Positions 60,080-64,000 of a stretch of DNA of 64,000 nucleotides are shown in pieces. Each line of letters begins with the position of its first letter. The first letter of the stretch is position 1. This DNA comes from a virus. The DNA lies in IMG/VR virus record IMGVR_UViG_3300025874_000005, positions 62,001 to 126,000 of that record; one strand, given 5' to 3'. The notes below the pieces were generated by a model. That model made no database searches. It was not told the origin of the DNA and saw only the letters and a list, made by a program, of their open reading frames with translations. Made by a program: the position numbers and the translations under genes.

Positions 60080-61237
60080 ATGAATAGAAACTTTTTACAA
60101 GAGGCTATCGCCGATGCTAAAGCAGTCAAAGAATCTGCAATAGCAAATGCTAAAGTCGCATTAGAAGAAGCTTTCTCACCTCAAGTTCAAGCCATGTTTG
60201 CTAGTAAACTAGAAGAAATGGAAAAAGACGAAGAAGTGAATGAAGCTTATGATGATGTAGATGAAGCAAAAGATGATGAAATTTCAGAAAAGAAAGAGTA
60301 CATGACCAAAAAGGAAAAGCGCGAAGGTGACGATCGTAAGTCTGATAATAAGGCTGAGACTGAAACTGAAAAAATGCGTAAAATCAAAGAGGAAGAAGAA
60401 ATGGACTTAGACGAAATTTTAGCAGAGTTAGAAAAAGATGAAGATCTTAAAGAAAATGCTCGTACAGACGCTGAAGAAGAAGGCTACAAGGACGGTATGA
60501 AGGACGAAAAAGAGGACTTGAAAGAGGACGAACGTACGGATGCTGAAGAAGAAGGCTACTTAGACGGTGAAAAAGACGAGAAAGAAGACATGGATGATGA
60601 GGACGATGAAGATATCGACCTTGAAGATATGTCAGAAGAAGACCTTAAGAAATTTATCGAAGACGTAATCGAAGATATGGTTAGTGCAGGTGAAATTGAA
60701 GCCGGCGAATCATTCGAAGATGATGTAGATGTTGATGTTGATGCAGATGGTGAAATTGAAATAGAAGATGATGAAGAAACTTCTGTAGATGTAGCTGAAG
60801 CTAAAGACGACATTGATGAATACGGTAAAGAAGAAATCGATGAAGCAAAAGACGAAATGGATGAAGTTAAAAAAGATTTAGATGAAGCAATGAAAACTGT
60901 TGCTACTTTAAGATCTGAACTAAATGAAATCAATTTGTTAAATGCTAAATTACTTTACACAAACAAAGTGTTCCGCGGTAAAAATTTATCTGAAAACCAA
61001 AAGGTTAAAGTGTTAGGTGCTTTTGATAAAGCTGAAACAGTTAAAGAAGTAAAACTTGTATTTGAAACTATTAATAGTAGTGTTAAATCAAAAACTACAA
61101 ATAATTCTATAAGCGAAGGCTTTAGAGCTAAAGGTAGTGCCTCAAATATGTCAGCTCCAAAAGTAACTAAAAAACAACCAATTGTTGAATCAGATGAAAT
61201 GGTCGCTCGCTTTAAAAAATTAGCTGGAATAATCTAA
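60080..61237 (+). CDS. 22: Prohead scaffold (core) protein gp22
   Basis: Directly upstream of the capsid gene and after the protease, as in T4. The protein is extremely acidic and helical, with an N-terminal NFLQE8 before Ala (gp21-type site). A 24-residue tandem repeat starts at Arg128 and Arg152 (RTDAEEEGYxDG). A coiled coil (about 245-300) precedes the C-terminal VARFKKLAGII, which probably contacts the capsid. At 385 aa it is longer than T4 gp22 (269 aa). It should be degraded during maturation. Confidence 0.88.
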   Translation: MNRNFLQEAIADAKAVKESAIANAKVALEEAFSPQVQAMFASKLEEMEKDEEVNEAYDDVDEAKDDEISEKKEYMTKKEKREGDDRKSDNKAETETEKMRKIKEEEEMDLDEILAELEKDEDLKENARTDAEEEGYKDGMKDEKEDLKEDERTDAEEEGYLDGEKDEKEDMDDEDDEDIDLEDMSEEDLKKFIEDVIEDMVSAGEIEAGESFEDDVDVDVDADGEIEIEDDEETSVDVAEAKDDIDEYGKEEIDEAKDEMDEVKKDLDEAMKTVATLRSELNEINLLNAKLLYTNKVFRGKNLSENQKVKVLGAFDKAETVKEVKLVFETINSSVKSKTTNNSISEGFRAKGSASNMSAPKVTKKQPIVESDEMVARFKKLAGII

Positions 61238-61283
61238 TTAAGTAAAACAAAACAATTAATTATTAAATTTAAAAACGTAAAAA

Positions 61284-62924
61284 ATGAGTCAATTAAATTC
61301 TCTTTTAGAAAGCGCTAATCCTTACAAGTCACTACAAAGTGATGCTGCAAGATTAGCCAACAAATGGAACAAGACAGGCTTGTTAGAAGGTATCGGAAAC
61401 GAAACTGAGAAAAACAATATGTCTATGATCCTTGAAAACCAAGCTAAGCAATTAGTGATGGAAGAAAGTAACACCGGTGGTCCACTTCCTGGAGCAGGTA
61501 CATTCACTCCTGGAACAGGAGCACAATGGGCAGGTGTAGCTTTACCACTAGTAAGAAAGGTATTTGGTCAAATCGCAGCGAAAGAATTCGTTTCGGTTCA
61601 ACCAATGAATTTACCTTCTGGTCTAGTATTTTATCTAGATTTCCAATACGGAACTGCAGGTAAACAACCTTTTGCACAAGGCGGATCACTTTACGGTGAT
61701 ACTGACGGTAACTTACCATTTGGTAATGGTGCTACAGGTGGTCTTTATGGTGCTGGTAGATTTGGTTATTCAATTAACAATACTCAATCTGCTGCTTATG
61801 CAGTAGCTTCTGGTTCTGTTGATTGGTATAGTGATTTGAATGCTGATTCTTCAGTATCTCAGTCTTATGTTGCAGGTGCTTCAGGTCAAATTGTAAAATT
61901 AACTGTCCCTTCTGCTTCATTACCTAACTTTGATGAAAGAGCAGTAAGAGGTTTTTACCTTTCAGGTTCAGCTGCTGATTTACCAGCTTCTGCTACTCAA
62001 TACCCACAATTTACTAAAATCAATGGTGCAAACATTGAATTCTTTGTAGGTTCTGATGTTGTTGAAGCAGGTGCATTAAAAGTTGAGTATTTACTACAAA
62101 CAAATGACGCTCAAAGAGGTGATTTTGAAGATGGTAATAACAACTTAAATGCTGACAACACTCCAATTTCAATTCCAGAAATCAATATTCAAATGCAGTC
62201 GGAAGCAATTGTTGCTAAGACTCGTAAATTGAAAGCTGTTTGGACTCCTGAGTTTGCTCAAGATCTTAACGCTTACCACTCTTTGGATGCTGAAGCTGAA
62301 TTAACTTCAATTATGAGTGAGTATATCTCATTAGAAATTGATTTAGAAATTCTTGATATGTTGATCGAATCTGCTGCTGCTGGTACTGAGTACTGGAGTG
62401 CACAGAATAACTTAGCATTAGCTTCAACAGGTGTTGTAGATTCAGATTTAGGTTTCTACAACTCACAAGGACAATGGTTCCAAACTTTAGGAACTAAAGT
62501 TCAGAAATTGAGTAATATCATTCACCAGAAAACTCTAAGAGGTGGAGCTAATTTTATGGTATGTTCTCCAACAGTAGCTACAATTATCGAATCCATTCCA
62601 GGATTTGCTAGTACTTCTGATGGTGATGCTGCTAAAATGAGCTACGCATTTGGTGTACAAAAAGCAGGTACTATCAATTCAAGATACACAGTTTATAAGA
62701 ATCCATACATGACTGAAAATACCATTTTAATGGGCTTTAGAGGTGGACAATTCTTAGAAGCAGGTGCTGTATTTGCTCCATATATTCCGTTAATCATGAC
62801 TCCATTAGTATACGATCCAAATACCTTTACTCCAAGAAAAGGTCTATTAACTCGTTACGCTAAGAAAGTCGTAAGACCAGAATTTTATGGTAAGATCTTC
62901 GTAGAAGGTTTAAACACTCTATAA
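61284..62924 (+). CDS. 23: Major capsid protein (gp23)
   Basis: T4 gp23-like features: the N-terminal propeptide region with ILENQAKQLVMEES (49-62), where gp21 probably cuts near Glu60; then VSVQPMNLPSGLVFYLDFQY matching the T4 VQPMNSPTGQVFALRAVYG region; and LKAVWTPEFAQDLNAYHSLD later in the HK97-type fold. At 546 residues it is close to T4 gp23 (521 aa). The A-rich leader contains no Shine-Dalgarno. It ends before a strong terminator. Confidence 0.95.
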   Translation: MSQLNSLLESANPYKSLQSDAARLANKWNKTGLLEGIGNETEKNNMSMILENQAKQLVMEESNTGGPLPGAGTFTPGTGAQWAGVALPLVRKVFGQIAAKEFVSVQPMNLPSGLVFYLDFQYGTAGKQPFAQGGSLYGDTDGNLPFGNGATGGLYGAGRFGYSINNTQSAAYAVASGSVDWYSDLNADSSVSQSYVAGASGQIVKLTVPSASLPNFDERAVRGFYLSGSAADLPASATQYPQFTKINGANIEFFVGSDVVEAGALKVEYLLQTNDAQRGDFEDGNNNLNADNTPISIPEINIQMQSEAIVAKTRKLKAVWTPEFAQDLNAYHSLDAEAELTSIMSEYISLEIDLEILDMLIESAAAGTEYWSAQNNLALASTGVVDSDLGFYNSQGQWFQTLGTKVQKLSNIIHQKTLRGGANFMVCSPTVATIIESIPGFASTSDGDAAKMSYAFGVQKAGTINSRYTVYKNPYMTENTILMGFRGGQFLEAGAVFAPYIPLIMTPLVYDPNTFTPRKGLLTRYAKKVVRPEFYGKIFVEGLNTL

Positions 62925-62948
62925 TCAATAGATTATAAATAAATTAAG

Positions 62949-62976
62949 AGCCCCGCGTCAGCGGGGCTTTTTTTTT
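62949..62976 (+). terminator. Strong rho-independent terminator after gp23
   Basis: A perfect 8-bp stem AGCCCCGC (62949-62956) / GCGGGGCT (62961-62968), loop GTCA, followed by nine T. The most stable terminator in the window, as expected after the most abundant transcript. Confidence 0.97.
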
Positions 62977-63007
62977 GTTACTAGTGTGTACCTAGTAGGT
63001 AGTTAGT

Positions 63008-63017
63008 ATATTTATAC
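63008..63017 (+). promoter_or_regulatory. Variant late motif ATATTTATAC
   Basis: One-base variant of ATATTTATAA, ending 28 nt before the ATG at 63046. Confidence 0.5.
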
Positions 63018-63045
63018 TCGAATATTAATTAAAATAGTTTTTAAA

Positions 63046-63960
63046 ATGAAAGAAACCCCTTCACAGTTACCGATTCAAAGTTATGTAATGAATTTCCCAC
63101 ATACTTTCTCAACAAATGACCCTAATAACGTTTGGATGAAAGAAATGTCCGATAAAGAGTTAGCTATAAATAGACCTAAAGCATACAAACAATTTATGGA
63201 TTTGTATAATTTTATGGCTGGTCAATCATTAGTACATTTGTTACCTGCAGAAGGTAATTTTCAAGATTTAATATACGTTGCTAATTTAGGGTTACAATTA
63301 CCCCACATTAAAGATGAAAACCATATTTTATTATCAAATTATACTTCACCTCCAAGACAGGGTGAAGAATATGTTGGTGAAAAATTCTTTAATCAAATGG
63401 GTTATAAAACCCACATTTCTCCCCATAAATGGGAAGGGGAAGCAGATATAAAATATCTAAAAGATAATGTTTATATTGGGGGGTATGATATAAGATCAGA
63501 TATTAAAACCTACCACTGGATGGAAGAAAATTTTGATATGAAAGTAATCAAAGTTAAAATGGTTGATGAATATATGTATCACTTAGACTGCAGTATCTTC
63601 CCGTTAAATACGCGATCAACTATGGTTTGCACTGAGTTATATGATAAAACAGAGTTAGCGCAAATAAGCAAATATACAAATATAATAGATATAAATGCTG
63701 ATGATTCTACTTATGGAATGGCCAATTCTGTTAGATTAGGAAACATGATATTATGTGCCTCAAACATTTCAGAATTAAAAAAATCAGATGAATTTTATGA
63801 GGGTGAAAAACACAAAATTGAATCATTAGAAAAAATATGTTCTGACGAGGGGATGGAACCTGTTATATTTAATTTATCTGAATATATGAAATCTGGAGCT
63901 ATGTTAAGTTGTATGGTAATGCATTTAAATAGAGTTGATCACTTTAAATCACTTCTTTAA
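63046..63960 (+). CDS. Amidinotransferase/dimethylargininase-family enzyme
   Basis: The guanidino-group-modifying fold is indicated by EGEAD (130-134), MYHLDCSIFPL with catalytic-type His179 and Asp181, and the C-terminal SGAMLSCMVMHLNR with Cys289 as the nucleophile. This is the pattern of N,N-dimethylarginine dimethylaminohydrolase and related arginine deiminase-type enzymes. At 304 residues it has full length. It may hydrolyse arginine or a modified arginine, or transfer an amidino group. Unusual for a phage. It lies in its own unit after the capsid terminator and overlaps the next start by one base. Confidence 0.75.
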   Translation: MKETPSQLPIQSYVMNFPHTFSTNDPNNVWMKEMSDKELAINRPKAYKQFMDLYNFMAGQSLVHLLPAEGNFQDLIYVANLGLQLPHIKDENHILLSNYTSPPRQGEEYVGEKFFNQMGYKTHISPHKWEGEADIKYLKDNVYIGGYDIRSDIKTYHWMEENFDMKVIKVKMVDEYMYHLDCSIFPLNTRSTMVCTELYDKTELAQISKYTNIIDINADDSTYGMANSVRLGNMILCASNISELKKSDEFYEGEKHKIESLEKICSDEGMEPVIFNLSEYMKSGAMLSCMVMHLNRVDHFKSLL

Positions 63961-64000
63961 TGGCTGAAAAACTAGAAGACTGGTTAAATGGAGAAGTTGC
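63960..64000 (+). CDS. Start of a further gene, cut by the window edge
   Basis: ATG 63960 overlaps the previous TAA and opens a frame reading MAEKLEDWLNGEVA to the end of the window. The tight overlap suggests an operon with the amidinotransferase-family gene. Too short to identify. Confidence 0.5.
   Translation, partial: MAEKLEDWLNGEV

Noticed and set aside
60556-60933. Long Ser-rich minus-strand frame opposite gp22
   Set aside because: Poly-Ser on the reverse strand is the expected shadow of the GAA/GAT-rich (Glu/Asp) tracts of gp22; the same holds for 40353-40547.
1-64000. CRISPR array, insertion sequence, integrase or attachment site
   Set aside because: No spaced direct repeats, transposase motifs, terminal inverted repeats with target duplications, or integrase were seen. 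The repeated blocks found are promoters.

Overview
The window is a 64 kb stretch of a T4-like (myovirus-type) tailed-phage genome. It is AT-rich, tightly packed, and every supported gene is on the + strand. The host was probably a member of the Bacteroidota, most likely a flavobacterium. Three signs point to this: (i) at least twelve promoters fit the Bacteroidota housekeeping pattern TTTG - 19 to 21 nt - TATATT or TAnnTTTG; (ii) Shine-Dalgarno sequences are essentially absent and starts follow A-rich leaders such as AATAAAGGTTATG; (iii) one gene (9085-10068) carries a type IX secretion (gliding-motility type) C-terminal sorting domain.

Layout. 1-6.5 kb: early/accessory genes (ATP-dependent DNA ligase, small membrane proteins, papain-like protein, DUF932 protein, nucleotidyltransferase), many under hairpin-embedded host-type promoters, plus a 500 bp gene-free structured tract (4118-4618). 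6.5-10.8 kb: a structural protein, UV-damage endonuclease, tRNA-Leu(UAA), tRNA-Arg(UCU), a degenerate tRNA-like element, the T9SS-type secreted protein. 10.9-13.0 kb: HD-domain protein, membrane protein, gp55-like late sigma factor. 13.0-32.0 kb: baseplate/tail module (gp5-like spike, gp25, gp6, a 2722-residue tail protein containing a Hint/intein-like domain, further tail proteins). 32.0-34.2 kb: GIY-YIG endonuclease, primase, Cas4/RecB-like nuclease. 34.2-47.2 kb: a block of predicted internal-head proteins and polyproteins, with N-terminal capsid-targeting-like peptides and repeated (L/I)-x-E sites. 47.2-51.7 kb: a structural protein, then an accessory island (FAD dehydrogenase, cupin, FkbM methyltransferase, P-loop kinase). 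51.7-63.0 kb: packaging and head module (terminase gp17, portal gp20, three head proteins, protease gp21, scaffold gp22, major capsid protein gp23). 63.0-64.0 kb: an amidinotransferase-family enzyme and the start of another gene.

How the parts fit. Early genes appear to use host RNA polymerase with the host sigma factor. Structural genes carry a different motif, ATATTTATAA, 6-31 nt before the start codon; this is the probable target of the phage late sigma factor at 12198-13010. The prohead protease gp21 would mature the capsid and, by inference, also cut the internal-head polyproteins of 34-47 kb. Their (L/I)-x-E sites fall between recognisable modules: nucleotidyltransferase, HExxH metallopeptidase, zinc ribbon, HAD phosphatase, PD-(D/E)xK nuclease and basic DNA-binding segments. 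These products would be packaged with the DNA and could enter the host at infection. That processed, capsid-borne enzyme set is the most interesting candidate system in the window. No tail sheath, tail tube, DNA polymerase or integrase gene was recognised here.
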